Of a stretch of DNA of 54,836 bases, positions 41,666-51,997 are shown piece after piece. Position 1 is the stretch's first letter; the number at the start of each line of letters is the position of its first letter. Both the position numbers and the translations under genes were made by a program. The notes beneath the pieces were generated by a model. That model ran no database searches and was not told the DNA's origin. It was given only the letters and a program-made list of their open reading frames with translations. Origin of the DNA: an uncultured Porphyromonadaceae bacterium (GTDB lineage: Bacteria; Bacteroidota; Bacteroidia; Bacteroidales; Muribaculaceae); contig CANSRU010000001.1 of NCBI GenBank assembly GCA_947649495.1, positions 1 to 54,836 of the forward strand, given 5' to 3'.

Positions 41666-43123
41666 ATGGAGGAACCACAACTCAAATCCAAAACGGCCAA
41701 AGGACTGCTATGGGGCGGTATAGGCAACGGCGCGATGCAGTTGCTCAACCTCCTGTTCGGCATATTTCTTTCACGCTTGCTGTCGCCGGCCGACTACGGT
41801 GTTGTCGGGGCATTGACTATTTTCTCGGCCACTGCCGGCATATTTTCTGAGAGCGGATTCACTCTTGCCATAGTCAACAAGAAACAGATAAGCAACGACG
41901 ACTACAATGCCGTATTCTGGTTCAACCTCGTGGCCGGCACCACATTTTATTGGATTCTATTTTTCCTCGCAACACCCATAGCTCGCTTCTACAATGAACC
42001 TGAAATGATTCCGTTGGCGCGATTCCTGTTTCTTGGGTTCCTGTTCGGCAGTACCGCGGCCGCACCCACAGCCTATTTTTTCAGAAACCTCAAGGTCAAG
42101 GAACGCAGTCAGATTCAGATTGCTGCCATCACCGTATCAGGCACAGTCGGCGTTATATGCGCCTACAATGGATGGGGCTATTGGGGCATAGCGATGCAGA
42201 CCGTATTCTATTCAGGAACAAATGCGTTGCTTATATGGATTCGATGTCCATGGCATCCGGCCTTCTCATTCAAGATGGCTGCACTTAAAAGCATGCTGCC
42301 TTTCAGTAGCAAACAGATGTTCACATCGCTATTCACCCACATCAACAACAACTTTTTCTCTGTGCTTCTGGCTCGCTTCTACAGCATGCGCGAAACCGGA
42401 TTTTATACCCAGGGAAACAAATGGACCACGATGGGCTATTCCACCATCTCAGGAATGATCAACAGTGTCGGACAACCGGTGTTCAGAGAAACCGTCGATG
42501 ACCCTGAGCGCATGCGCCGGGTATTTCACAAGATGTTGCGGTTCACTGCTTTCGTAAGTTTCCCTGCTATGTTCGGCTTAGCTATAGTGGCAAAGGAACT
42601 GATTGTACTCACCATAACCGATAAATGGCTGGCTTGCGTACCTGTAATGCAGATTCTGTGTGTCTGGGGAGCATTCATGCCTATAGCGACCCTATACTCC
42701 AACTTGTTCAATAGCCTGAACCGCCCTAATATATATATGTGGAACACCATCGCACTCGGTTCGCTGCAGCTCCTGTGTGTGCTCGTCAGCTACCGGTTCG
42801 GACTCCGGACAATGCTGATAGTCTATACCTCGGTCAATGTGTTTTGGCTACTTGTATGGCATTATTTCGCATATAAGCATATACGGCTCACTTTGTGGAG
42901 TGTGATTAAGGACATCGCCCCCTATCTGTTTATATCAGCCGCCATTATGACCGGCACTGCATGGGTTACATCAGGCATATCTGACCTTGTATTGTCCATG
43001 GTGTGCAAGATAGGTATTGCAGCTGGACTCTACATATTACTTATGTGGAAACTCAACTCCACTGTATTTCACGAATGCCTGAACTATCTTTTTAAAAAGA
43101 AACAACGAAATAACGATGCTTGA
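41666..43123 (+). CDS. Polysaccharide flippase (Wzx/MATE-like, oligosaccharide translocase)
   Basis: 485 residues from the ATG at 41666 (MEEPQLKSKTAKGLLWGG), 12-14 membrane helices. The start LKSKTAKGLLWGG...ARLLSPADYGV-type pattern is that of lipopolysaccharide/O-antigen flippases (polysaccharide biosynthesis family), which move lipid-linked glycans across the inner membrane. An ATG at 41645 is the alternative start. The stop overlaps the glycosyltransferase start by 8 nt. Confidence 0.87.
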   Translation: MEEPQLKSKTAKGLLWGGIGNGAMQLLNLLFGIFLSRLLSPADYGVVGALTIFSATAGIFSESGFTLAIVNKKQISNDDYNAVFWFNLVAGTTFYWILFFLATPIARFYNEPEMIPLARFLFLGFLFGSTAAAPTAYFFRNLKVKERSQIQIAAITVSGTVGVICAYNGWGYWGIAMQTVFYSGTNALLIWIRCPWHPAFSFKMAALKSMLPFSSKQMFTSLFTHINNNFFSVLLARFYSMRETGFYTQGNKWTTMGYSTISGMINSVGQPVFRETVDDPERMRRVFHKMLRFTAFVSFPAMFGLAIVAKELIVLTITDKWLACVPVMQILCVWGAFMPIATLYSNLFNSLNRPNIYMWNTIALGSLQLLCVLVSYRFGLRTMLIVYTSVNVFWLLVWHYFAYKHIRLTLWSVIKDIAPYLFISAAIMTGTAWVTSGISDLVLSMVCKIGIAAGLYILLMWKLNSTVFHECLNYLFKKKQRNNDA

Positions 43124-44135
43124 AAACGTAACTGTAATAATACCCGCACACAATCGCCCCGAACGCCTGAAGCGGTTACTTGATTACTACAACGGCACCG
43201 GGATAAAAATACTTATCCCTGATTCGTCTGATCAACCATACGAAGGCAATCTGTCATCGCCCGACATTACATATCTCCACCGCCCACGCTTACATTTTTT
43301 ATTAAAGATACGCGAGATATTGCCGCTTATCACTACCGACTATGTGCTCTATTGTGCCGACGACGATTTCGCCGTGCCCGAAGCCATAAAGCAAATCACT
43401 GACTTTATGGACGAACATCCGGACTACAGCATAGCGCAGGGTCATTACCTCACATTCACTCCTGACAAGGACCAAATAGCCTTTTATCCACGCTACATCC
43501 GCAACTTTGACAATTGCATAACATCCGACACCCCTACCTCCCGCCTGCACAATGAAAAAGGGATGTATGCATCGTTACTTTATGGAGTGACACGCAGCGA
43601 TATATTCCGGAAAATTTATGGATACTGCTTCAACTCCTCGGGCGAACTACGTTTCCGCAATCTGTTCCTCGCTGAAGAATTCTTTAATCATGCCTTGCTT
43701 ATCAACGGCAAATATGCCACCATACCATGTTTCTTCAGTGCCCGCGAACGCATAAAGGGCTCTGCGACTGAAACAACCACCCCCATCTCCGTAATCAAGA
43801 ACTCACCCGAACACCAAAGTGAGTACCACGGTTTTATCGAAGCTCTTTCCCTTATGCTCACCGATGCCGAAGGAATCAACCTTGAAGAGGCAAGACGCAC
43901 AATGCTACACATCTGCTCCTGCCCCACCGACACTCCCGGAATTCTTTTCAAGCGTAAGGTAAATAGTTTCATCAATCGCCACCGCATTCTGCGATGGGCA
44001 AGCCGGCTATCCGATTGGCGCTACCAACAGAAAGGGCTCAAAGCCGTAAAGGGTATGCCCAGCTACCCATGCACATTCTCACCCCCCGAAAAGCAAGCCA
44101 TTATCCAAGCCATCCACTCCACTCCCCAATTCTGA
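43116..44135 (+). CDS. Glycosyltransferase, TIGR00180-type
   Basis: 339 residues. A GT-A-like N-terminus (VTVIIPAHNRPERLKRLL) and the metal-binding acidic cluster YVLYCADDDFAVP (about residues 76-88) are seen, matching the TIGR00180 glycosyltransferase domain. The C-terminal part is helical and specific. Overlap with the flippase gene suggests that both serve one surface-glycan pathway; donor and acceptor cannot be read from the sequence. Confidence 0.82.
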   Translation: MLENVTVIIPAHNRPERLKRLLDYYNGTGIKILIPDSSDQPYEGNLSSPDITYLHRPRLHFLLKIREILPLITTDYVLYCADDDFAVPEAIKQITDFMDEHPDYSIAQGHYLTFTPDKDQIAFYPRYIRNFDNCITSDTPTSRLHNEKGMYASLLYGVTRSDIFRKIYGYCFNSSGELRFRNLFLAEEFFNHALLINGKYATIPCFFSARERIKGSATETTTPISVIKNSPEHQSEYHGFIEALSLMLTDAEGINLEEARRTMLHICSCPTDTPGILFKRKVNSFINRHRILRWASRLSDWRYQQKGLKAVKGMPSYPCTFSPPEKQAIIQAIHSTPQF

Positions 44136-44535
44136 CATTATCTTCAGGAAAATAAAACCGCTTTTCGCGTGGATAACTGACACCTTAGCCAAGCTCAATC
44201 CACTTCTCAACAAATTGGGTTATGCTGTTTTTTATATAATTACTATAGAAGCATACGTATCTGTTTTCGCTCAAAAAAATCGGGGAATATGTAACAAATC
44301 TTCTTTTGCCCGGTATAATTAGACTCTAATTTAGAATTTGCACCTACATATATTATTATATTCCGCTAATAATATATTATGTTACATACGCATATTTTCA
44401 GGCAGATCTGCGATATAGGCTTGTGAGACTCGATTATTATTGCTTAATTTGTGGATTGCATAATCAAAATCCACCTAAACAAAAAAACAGAAAGACTTAG
44501 CAAGACATATTTCAACCATGACTTTTAGACAAGTT

Positions 44536-44675
44536 ATTTGGCTTTCGTAAATCTGGTAAATTTCAAAGCCCCAAATAATAAGTCAAATTGTTGGTTTGTA
44601 CCCCCTAAGGGCGCAGACTGCTTTTTACTTATTTGGGCAAACGGTTTACCAGAACCTACGAAAGCAAATGAGAAA
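44536..44675. repeat. Imperfect inverted repeat in 44136-44743 intergenic region
   Basis: The 600-nt gap between the glycosyltransferase and the MORN gene is AT-rich and holds no convincing gene. Left arm 44536-44583 (TTTGGCTTTCGTA, CTGGTAAA, CCAAATAATAAGT) pairs imperfectly with right arm 44625-44671 (ACTTATTTGGG, TTTACCAG, TACGAAAGCAAA). It could be a small MITE-like element or a structured leader. Confidence 0.5.
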
Positions 44676-44743
44676 AAGTTTTGGCTGTCGCTCTTTTTTC
44701 GTGCCGGCTCTAATAAGAATTAATCAAACCTATTATTTAACAT

Positions 44744-46447
44744 ATGAAACAAAAAGTCTTATTTCTTCTCACACTATGGCTTACGTCATTAGCTATAAGT
44801 GCGCAAACCATTGATCATGGAGATGGTGTGGTTTCCGTCCAGAATGGAAACAGTTATAAACTGACACGCAATCAAAAATCCAATAATGGAGGAAGCGTAA
44901 CAATGACATTCTCCGGAATGCTGAAAAATGGGAAACGCAATGGGGTATGGAAACTGACCGCAACATACAATAACTATGGCGGAGGTAATGGTTACTTCTT
45001 CACCGGAACATCGACCATGACACGTACATACTCCGAAGGAGTTCTAAATGGAACATACACGCTGAACCAAAACATAAAACAGCGTACAGGCACCTACAAC
45101 CGGTACAAAGGCGGTTGGGTATATGGCCCCGTTCAAGATGGCTCGGAACATGTTTCGGGTAGCTTCAATAACGGAAAACCAACCGGTAAGTGGATTGTAA
45201 ATTGCCCGATGCTGAAATGCTCCTTTGAACTGGCCGATGGAACTCCGGTTGGAGATGCAACAGTAAGCAAAACCGCAATGGGCAATGGAATCAACATGAG
45301 TTTCCGCGACGGTTATCTTGTAAAATGGCAACCGCTAACCAACAGCTCCAGTTGCGAGGGATTACGCTGGGATTCAACCGAAAATCTGGCAACCCTTCCC
45401 AACCAAGAAGATGGTGATTTACTTCGTGAGCTGAATTTCCTTGAAGACTACATGAAAGGCAGCGATTTATCCAAATGGATTTATGGATATCCTAAGGGAA
45501 GTCCCGATGAAAAATTTACTATTCCATATAAGATGGCCGATAGAAACACTCACTATGTACTATTTGGCAATCCGACAGATTTGGAACGTAAAATGTTTGA
45601 ATCGGCACAAAAAGGTCGCAGAGAGCGGGCTGAGGAGGACATGAATTTTTCAAAAGCGAAAGAACTCAGAGAGAAATTCAGCCAGATTTCCGAACCCTAT
45701 AGTAAATATTTGGAAAAATCAGAACCCACATTCGACGTCTCACCCGATTATTGGAAACTAAAGGCATACAAGCGTGTCCTTTCGTCAGAAGATTGGGCGA
45801 ATTTGAGCCCGGAAATAAAGAAACATCTGTGGCATGAAGAAACATATCTCTTTAACAACGAAAAAAAGATAACGGAGGAATACAAGAACCGTATGTCAGA
45901 GATAATATCGACACTGACTAAATACGGATACGAGAGATCCGAGATGAAAGACTACATAAAGAACAATATTTTGAACCACGAGGTCAGATATGACAAGGCC
46001 AAAATCCGTTATGAGGATAGAACGGTCACGACGCGCAAAAAACAATATTCTGAAATCTGTGATGAAACTCCCATATCGCTTGCCGACTATAAGTTCTATT
46101 ATAAATGGCATGAATTCAATAAAAAGAATATTGTTTCGCCCGACAGTCTTGCTCGATGGAGAAAAGATGTACTCGTAAATGGATTTGCTTATTCCAAAGC
46201 ACCGGTTGGATTAGACTATGATAATATACAGACACACATCAAACAAGTCAATGGCTATGAGAAAGTCCAGTTAAAGTCCCAATATCAACCGGTTTATCTT
46301 GACTATTATCAACCTAATCACTATTGGAGCACTGTAAAGCCTAACCCGTTCAGACTTCTGAAATACCCCGACATGACAGACAAAGAATGGGAAAAGGCTG
46401 TAAAGAAAATATTGAAGAAATATCCGACACTAAAACCAACTGATTGA
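44744..46447 (+). CDS. Secreted MORN-repeat-like protein
   Basis: 567 residues with an N-terminal signal peptide (MKQKVLFLLTLWLTSLAISA, cleavage likely after ISA). The first ~160 residues contain MORN/toxin-antitoxin-like beta repeats (SGMLKNGKRNGVWKLT, SEGVLNGTYTL, SGSFNNGKPTGKWIV). The rest (about 230-560) is charged, helical and Tyr-rich, and not recognised. It is more AT-rich than its neighbours, which could mean horizontal acquisition. Probably periplasmic or surface located. Confidence 0.72.
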   Translation: MKQKVLFLLTLWLTSLAISAQTIDHGDGVVSVQNGNSYKLTRNQKSNNGGSVTMTFSGMLKNGKRNGVWKLTATYNNYGGGNGYFFTGTSTMTRTYSEGVLNGTYTLNQNIKQRTGTYNRYKGGWVYGPVQDGSEHVSGSFNNGKPTGKWIVNCPMLKCSFELADGTPVGDATVSKTAMGNGINMSFRDGYLVKWQPLTNSSSCEGLRWDSTENLATLPNQEDGDLLRELNFLEDYMKGSDLSKWIYGYPKGSPDEKFTIPYKMADRNTHYVLFGNPTDLERKMFESAQKGRRERAEEDMNFSKAKELREKFSQISEPYSKYLEKSEPTFDVSPDYWKLKAYKRVLSSEDWANLSPEIKKHLWHEETYLFNNEKKITEEYKNRMSEIISTLTKYGYERSEMKDYIKNNILNHEVRYDKAKIRYEDRTVTTRKKQYSEICDETPISLADYKFYYKWHEFNKKNIVSPDSLARWRKDVLVNGFAYSKAPVGLDYDNIQTHIKQVNGYEKVQLKSQYQPVYLDYYQPNHYWSTVKPNPFRLLKYPDMTDKEWEKAVKKILKKYPTLKPTD

Positions 46448-46475
46448 ACACATCGATACATATAACTCGGAAACA

Positions 46476-46530
46476 ACTACATAAAAAGATGCGCTGTGAA
46501 TTATTATTACAGCGCATCTTTTTATGTAGT
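46476..46530. terminator. Bidirectional terminator
   Basis: A perfect 22-bp inverted repeat (46476-46497 / 46509-46530) with A-rich left and T-rich right sides and an 11-nt loop lies between the convergent MORN and pyrophosphatase genes. Confidence 0.88.
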
Positions 46531-46544
46531 CTATCGTATGTTTA

Positions 46545-48788
46545 TCAGAACAGGCTCCAGCTTACTGTCAGACCGGCCATCACGATAGCCACCATCGACA
46601 TAAGCTTTATGAGGATATTGAGGCTCGGACCTGAAGTGTCCTTGAAAGGATCGCCTACCGTATCACCAACCACAGTGGCTTTATGCACCTCACTACCCTT
46701 TCCACCAAAGTTACCCTCTTCGATATATTTCTTGGCATTATCCCACGCACCGCCTGAATTGGCCATAAATACGGCCAACACAAAGCCGGCCGACAGACCT
46801 CCTACCAGAAGACCGACTACACCGGGCACACCAAACACCAATCCGACAATCACCGGAACGGCTATGGCCAGAAGCGAGGGGAACACCATTTCACGCTGTG
46901 CGCCTTTTGTGGATATCTGCACGCAACGGGCATAGTCAGGTTCAGCCTCACCGGTCAATATTCCTTTTATGGTACGGAACTGACGGCGTACTTCCTCAAC
47001 CATGTGCGATGCTGCACGACCTACCGCATTCATGGTCAATCCGCAGAACAGAAATGCCATCATAGCACCGATAAACATACCTGACAACACCATAGGATTC
47101 ATCAATGTAACATCGTAGGCCACCATGAAATCGCGGAATGTGGCAGCCGATAGTTCAACTTGCTTGGGAACTTCCTGCATGCTCACCGGGTCGATGGTAG
47201 TACCGACTTGAATAAACTCCTTGCCGATATGATGAAGACCCATGCGGATTTCCTCAACATACGATGCCAGAAGCGCAAGACCAGTCAAAGCAGCAGAACC
47301 TATGGCAAATCCCTTACCGGTAGCAGCTGTGGTATTGCCGAGCGAATCAAGAGCGTCAGTGCGTTTGCGCACACCTTCACCCAATCCACTCATCTCAGCA
47401 TTTCCACCTGCGTTGTCGGCAATCGGACCGTAAGCGTCGGTAGCTAAAGTTATGCCCAACGTGGAGAGCATACCTACAGCAGCTATACCGATACCGTAAA
47501 GTCCCCATGAGATATTGGCAAAATCAAAGCCCGAGGCAAGCCAGTAGGACAGGATTATACCACACACCACCGCAATCACAGGAACAGCAGTTGACACCAT
47601 ACCGAGACCTACGCCGGAGATTATCACTGTGGCAGGTCCCGTCTGCCCGCTTTCAGCAAGTTTTTTAGTCGGTTTATAAGATTGCGATGTGTAATATTCT
47701 GTAGCACGGCCTATCACCACTCCCACAACGAGTCCTACAACCACCGCGAGCGATATGTTGACCCAATTGGGAATACCGAGCACCCACAGAATAAGGAATG
47801 TTGCACCGACAATGAGTACCGAGCTAAGATTTGTTCCCATTGCCAATGCTCCGAGAAGATTCTTTATTGAAGCATTCTCATCGGTTTTCACTGCAAATAT
47901 ACCGATTATGGAAAGAAGTATACCGACAGCAGCGATCAGCATCGGAGCCATAATGGCCTTGGTCTGTAAAGCTACAGAGCCTGCTTCGACATCCATGAAA
48001 CCGACAGCTCCGGCAGCGGCACCAAGTGCGGCTGTGGCAAGAATCGAACCGCAGTACGATTCATACAGGTCAGCACCCATACCGGCCACATCACCCACAT
48101 TATCGCCCACATTATCGGCTATTGTAGCCGGGTTACGGGGGTCGTCTTCAGGGATTCCGGCCTCAACCTTACCTACAAGGTCGGCACCGACATCAGCAGC
48201 TTTGGTATAGATACCTCCACCTACACGCGCAAACAGCGCCTGTGTGCTCGCACCCATACCGAACGTAAGCATTGTGGTTGTAATCATACTCAATTTCTGA
48301 GTATCGGGCAAATCTACCAGCCAGTTCAGCAACAGATACCAGAACGATATGTCAAGCAGGCCAAGGCCCACTACCACCAGACCCATCACAGCTCCCGAGC
48401 GGAAAGCCACGCGCAATCCGGCATTAAGCGATTCCCTGGCGGCATTGGCTGTACGGGCCGAAGCATTGGTTGCAGTCTTCATCCCGAGATAACCGGCCAG
48501 ACCGCTGAAAAAACCTCCGGTAAGGAATGCCACAGGTACCCATTGGTTCTGCACTCCGAAGCCGTAGGCCATTACAGCAAACAGCACTACAAGACACACG
48601 AACACTATCGATACTATCTTATACTGCTGTTTGAGATACGACATGGCACCTTTGCGCACATGCGAGGCTATTTTTTGCATAAGCGGGGTGCCTTCGCTCT
48701 CCCCTTTCATCTGACGGTAAAAATACCAAGCCAGAAGCAGAGCCACTACCGACGATGCCGGTACAAGCCAAAATAATTTTTCTGCCAT
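46545..48788 (-). CDS. hppA: Membrane-bound cation-pumping pyrophosphatase
   Basis: 747 residues with about 16 membrane helices. It hydrolyses pyrophosphate and pumps H+ and/or Na+ outward. Pyrophosphate-binding motifs are clear: GGGIYTKAADVGADLVGKVE, DDPRNPATIADNVGDNVGD, and a late GGAWDNAKKYIEEG with DTVGDPFKDTSGPS. The GNTTAATGKGFAIGSA region has Ala where K+-independent enzymes have Lys, indicating a K+-dependent type. Bacteroides enzymes of this type pump Na+ and H+; the ion here is not proven. A TATTTTTG box (48839-48832) lies upstream. Confidence 0.95.
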   Translation of the reverse strand: MAEKLFWLVPASSVVALLLAWYFYRQMKGESEGTPLMQKIASHVRKGAMSYLKQQYKIVSIVFVCLVVLFAVMAYGFGVQNQWVPVAFLTGGFFSGLAGYLGMKTATNASARTANAARESLNAGLRVAFRSGAVMGLVVVGLGLLDISFWYLLLNWLVDLPDTQKLSMITTTMLTFGMGASTQALFARVGGGIYTKAADVGADLVGKVEAGIPEDDPRNPATIADNVGDNVGDVAGMGADLYESYCGSILATAALGAAAGAVGFMDVEAGSVALQTKAIMAPMLIAAVGILLSIIGIFAVKTDENASIKNLLGALAMGTNLSSVLIVGATFLILWVLGIPNWVNISLAVVVGLVVGVVIGRATEYYTSQSYKPTKKLAESGQTGPATVIISGVGLGMVSTAVPVIAVVCGIILSYWLASGFDFANISWGLYGIGIAAVGMLSTLGITLATDAYGPIADNAGGNAEMSGLGEGVRKRTDALDSLGNTTAATGKGFAIGSAALTGLALLASYVEEIRMGLHHIGKEFIQVGTTIDPVSMQEVPKQVELSAATFRDFMVAYDVTLMNPMVLSGMFIGAMMAFLFCGLTMNAVGRAASHMVEEVRRQFRTIKGILTGEAEPDYARCVQISTKGAQREMVFPSLLAIAVPVIVGLVFGVPGVVGLLVGGLSAGFVLAVFMANSGGAWDNAKKYIEEGNFGGKGSEVHKATVVGDTVGDPFKDTSGPSLNILIKLMSMVAIVMAGLTVSWSLF

Positions 48789-48831
48789 CTTTTAAGTTGA
48801 AACGATTTAAGGATTAAGTTAATATTTTCTT

Positions 48832-48839
48832 CAAAAATA
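48832..48839 (-). promoter_or_regulatory. Candidate hppA promoter -7 box
   Basis: Minus-strand TATTTTTG matches TAnnTTTG, 44 bp upstream of the start; no TTTG at 19-21 bp upstream is evident. Confidence 0.35.
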
Positions 48840-48867
48840 CAACTTTTTCCCAAATTACCGTTTATGT

Positions 48868-50163
48868 TCAACCTAAAATATCGGCCAATGCCTGCTGCAT
48901 TTTCTGTTTAATCTGAGCTGTACACAGATTGCCGATACTGCCATGATGGGTATGATGCACCTCACGCGTGGGTTTGTACTCGCCATGCTGAACCTGAAGT
49001 CCGATTGTTTTATAAGCCTCACGGAACGGCATTCCTGAAAGTGTAAGCCGGTTCACATCCTCCACCGTAAACATATAGTCGTAGCGGGAATCATTCACAG
49101 CATCTGCATTTACTTTTATATGCCCAAGCATCATTGTGCACATTTCAAGACACTGCACTATCTCAGTAACAGCCGGAAACATTATATCCTTCATTAATTG
49201 AAGATCACGGTTATAACCAAGGGGCAGATTGGCTGTAAGCATTGCTATCTCATTGGGCAGACACTGCAACCTGTTGCATTTTCCGCGCATTATCTCGAAC
49301 ACATCGGGATTTTTCTTATGAGGCATTATACTCGACCCGGTGGTAAACTCATCGGGAAACGAAACAAATCCAAAGTTCTGACACATAAACATGCACACAT
49401 CCATAGCGAAACGTCCGAGCGTAGATGCAACCGACGCTATAGCCATAGCTGCCGCACGTTCAGTTTTGCCGCGGCTCATCTGTGCCGCCACCACATTATA
49501 GTGCATGGTCCCGAATCCCATAAGCCGTGTGGTCATCTCCCTGTCGAGAGGAAACGAAGAGCCATATCCGGCTGCCGAGCCAAGCGGATTCTGATTGGCA
49601 ACACAATAAGCGGCCGAAAGCATACGTACATCATCGACCAACGACTCCGCGTAGGCTCCGAACCATAATCCGAACGACGATGGCATGGCTACCTGCAGAT
49701 GGGTGTAACCCGGCATAAGCACATCTTTATGCTCCTCGCTGAGACTCTGGAATTTGTCAAACAGACGCGACACCGCACCTGCTATATCGCGGAGCTTGTC
49801 GCGCATGAATAATTTGAGGTCAACGAGCACCTGATCATTACGGGAACGTCCCGAGTGAATTTTCTTTCCCACATCGCCCAGACGCTCGGTGAGCAGAAAC
49901 TCCACCTGCGAATGTACATCCTCCACACCAGGAGCTATTGTAAACTCTCCACGTTCTATCATGGCTGCGATATTATCCAGCTCATCGGTGAGTACCTTCA
50001 GTTCATCGGCAGTCAGAAGACCTATACTCTCAAGCATAGCGATATGTGCCAGAGAACCTTGAACATCGTAACGTGCCAATTGGAGGTCAAGTTCCCGGTC
50101 GTTACCCACAGTGAACTCCTCTATCATCTTATCAGGCTCAAAGCCCTTGCTCCAAAGTTTCAT
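48868..50163 (-). CDS. argH: Argininosuccinate lyase
   Basis: 431 residues. Splits argininosuccinate into arginine and fumarate, the last step of arginine synthesis. The fumarase/aspartase signature is GSSIMPHKKNPDVFE (about residue 270), with HSGRSRNDQV (about 102) and the general-acid region MPGYTHLQVA. It is the last gene of the operon, overlapping argE by 4 nt. Confidence 0.95.
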   Translation of the reverse strand: MKLWSKGFEPDKMIEEFTVGNDRELDLQLARYDVQGSLAHIAMLESIGLLTADELKVLTDELDNIAAMIERGEFTIAPGVEDVHSQVEFLLTERLGDVGKKIHSGRSRNDQVLVDLKLFMRDKLRDIAGAVSRLFDKFQSLSEEHKDVLMPGYTHLQVAMPSSFGLWFGAYAESLVDDVRMLSAAYCVANQNPLGSAAGYGSSFPLDREMTTRLMGFGTMHYNVVAAQMSRGKTERAAAMAIASVASTLGRFAMDVCMFMCQNFGFVSFPDEFTTGSSIMPHKKNPDVFEIMRGKCNRLQCLPNEIAMLTANLPLGYNRDLQLMKDIMFPAVTEIVQCLEMCTMMLGHIKVNADAVNDSRYDYMFTVEDVNRLTLSGMPFREAYKTIGLQVQHGEYKPTREVHHTHHGSIGNLCTAQIKQKMQQALADILG

Positions 50164-51227
50164 ATCAGTTTTGCAAGATTATCAATTAACGATGTATACT
50201 TATCCACCGCATCATATATTTCATCTATCATCACGAATTCATCAGCCGTATGGCTACGGGCTGATTCCCCCGGCCCCATCTTCAACGATGGGAAATTCCA
50301 CATCAACGCCATATCAGATGTTGTAGGCGAAACAAACGTTGCTCCGCAGGTTGCTGACGCAGCACGCACCAAAGGATGATTTTCGCTTATCACAGAAGCC
50401 CTTACCCGAGTGGAACGAGGTGTGGCCTCCGATTCAATCACACTGCGCAAAATCTCCACCGTTTCTTCATTTGTATAGGCATCTGTAGTTCTCACATCGA
50501 CCACAAACCGACATTCGTCAGGAATCACATTATGCTGCCGTCCGGCCTGAATCTGCGTTACATTTATACCTATCGGGCCAAGTACGTCACTATCTTTAGG
50601 AAAACGATAATGGCGAAGACGTTCTATATCGTCCAGGGCATTATACAAGGCATTGACACCCTCATTGCGGGCCGCATGCCCCGAAACACCATGAGCGACA
50701 CAGTCAAGAACCACCAGTCCGCGTTCTGCCACTGCGGGTCGCATACCGGTCGGTTCCCCAACCAAAGCCATATCTATCCTTATCCCAGACTCTTCAAAAT
50801 GAGGAAGCATAGCCCTCATCCCATGCTCACCCATCACCTCTTCCTCGGCGGTAAGGGCAAGCACAAGGTTAAACGGCAATCTCTCATTGTACATTCGCGC
50901 GAACAGATTGGCCAAGGTAACCACCGAAGCTCCGGCATCGTTGCTCCCCAACCCATATATACGTCCATCTGCCACTGTTGCCGAATAGGGATCACGGGTA
51001 TAGGAGGGCGAAGGCTTCACTGTGTCGTGATGTGAGTTCAGCAATAAAGTAGGGAGTTCGCTATTATAGTGCGGCTGAAGAGCCCACACATTATTATATA
51101 TACGCGATGTCTCTATTCCGGTTTCCGACAAGACTTGCTCAAGCAAATCTGCCGTGCCATGTTCCTGACGCGATATGGAAGGAACAGCAATCAACGATTC
51201 GAGAAGTTTTACAGGATTGTTTATCAT
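50160..51227 (-). CDS. argE: N-acyl-ornithine/citrulline deacylase (ArgE-like, M20 family)
   Basis: 355 residues. Metal-binding motifs of M20 metallohydrolases are visible: NSHHDTVKPS (His/Asp), GLGSNDAGAS, catalytic Glu in TAEEEVMGEHG, and GEPTGM. In Bacteroidales with succinylated intermediates the enzyme removes the acyl group from N-succinylcitrulline made by ArgF'; the neighbourhood here argues for that. ATGA overlaps on both sides. Confidence 0.87.
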   Translation of the reverse strand: MINNPVKLLESLIAVPSISRQEHGTADLLEQVLSETGIETSRIYNNVWALQPHYNSELPTLLLNSHHDTVKPSPSYTRDPYSATVADGRIYGLGSNDAGASVVTLANLFARMYNERLPFNLVLALTAEEEVMGEHGMRAMLPHFEESGIRIDMALVGEPTGMRPAVAERGLVVLDCVAHGVSGHAARNEGVNALYNALDDIERLRHYRFPKDSDVLGPIGINVTQIQAGRQHNVIPDECRFVVDVRTTDAYTNEETVEILRSVIESEATPRSTRVRASVISENHPLVRAASATCGATFVSPTTSDMALMWNFPSLKMGPGESARSHTADEFVMIDEIYDAVDKYTSLIDNLAKLI

Positions 51228-51997
51228 AGCGACATCACGGTACCTTGAGTTTCATTGTTAAGAGCCGATGCCTCCTTTATCACCACCCGTTTCACCCCGT
51301 TTGAAATAGATTTAAACGCATTATCTATTTTAGGTATCATTCCACCGCTCACCACTCCGGTCTGTTTCAGGGTCTGATACAGTTCAGGCGTGATGTGAGG
51401 TATAACCGAATGGTCATCGCCGGCATCAGCAAGCACACCGGGCTTCTCGAAACAATATATCAGCTCCGTATCGTCAATCTCCGACACTGCGGTTGCCACA
51501 GCCGATGCTACGGAGTCGGCATTGCAATTCAACAAATGGCCGTCGCCATCATAAGTTATGGCACAAAACACAGGAATCAATCCGTTGCCAAGTAACATTT
51601 CCACAAAACCCACATTGACTCCATCGGTTGCGATATCTCCGACAAATCCATAATCAACAGGTTCGGGCGAACGCCTCGTTGCTGTTATCACATGGCCGTC
51701 GGCTCCGCTCAGACCCACCGCATTCACTCCACAAGCCTGTAACTTTGCCACAACCCGCTTGTTAACCAGACCGGCATATACCATTGTAACCACATCTATG
51801 GTTGCTTCGTCAGTCACACGCCGGCCGTCAATCATAGTTGTCTTTATACCTAAAGCGCCACTGAGACGAGTAGCCTCCTTGCCACCGCCATGAACCAGAA
51901 TTTTAGGCCCCGGCATCATGCTAAACTCACGTACAAATGCAGCGAGAGCCTCGGGATTGTCTACAACATTTCCCCCTATCTTAACAACTCTTATCAT
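51224..51997 (-). CDS. argB: N-acetyl/succinylglutamate kinase
   Basis: 257 residues of the amino acid kinase family. Motifs: VKIGGNVVDN at the start, VHGGGKEATRL, GLSGADGHVI and VSGGMIPKIDNAFKSI near the C-terminus. It phosphorylates the N-acylated glutamate to the gamma-phosphate used by ArgC. Overlaps argF' by 4 nt. Confidence 0.93.
   Translation of the reverse strand: MIRVVKIGGNVVDNPEALAAFVREFSMMPGPKILVHGGGKEATRLSGALGIKTTMIDGRRVTDEATIDVVTMVYAGLVNKRVVAKLQACGVNAVGLSGADGHVITATRRSPEPVDYGFVGDIATDGVNVGFVEMLLGNGLIPVFCAITYDGDGHLLNCNADSVASAVATAVSEIDDTELIYCFEKPGVLADAGDDHSVIPHITPELYQTLKQTGVVSGGMIPKIDNAFKSISNGVKRVVIKEASALNNETQGTVMSL

Noticed and set aside
44538-44723. 61-codon plus-strand frame before the MORN gene
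   Set aside because: It runs through the inverted repeat, lacks a leader and shows no protein-like pattern.
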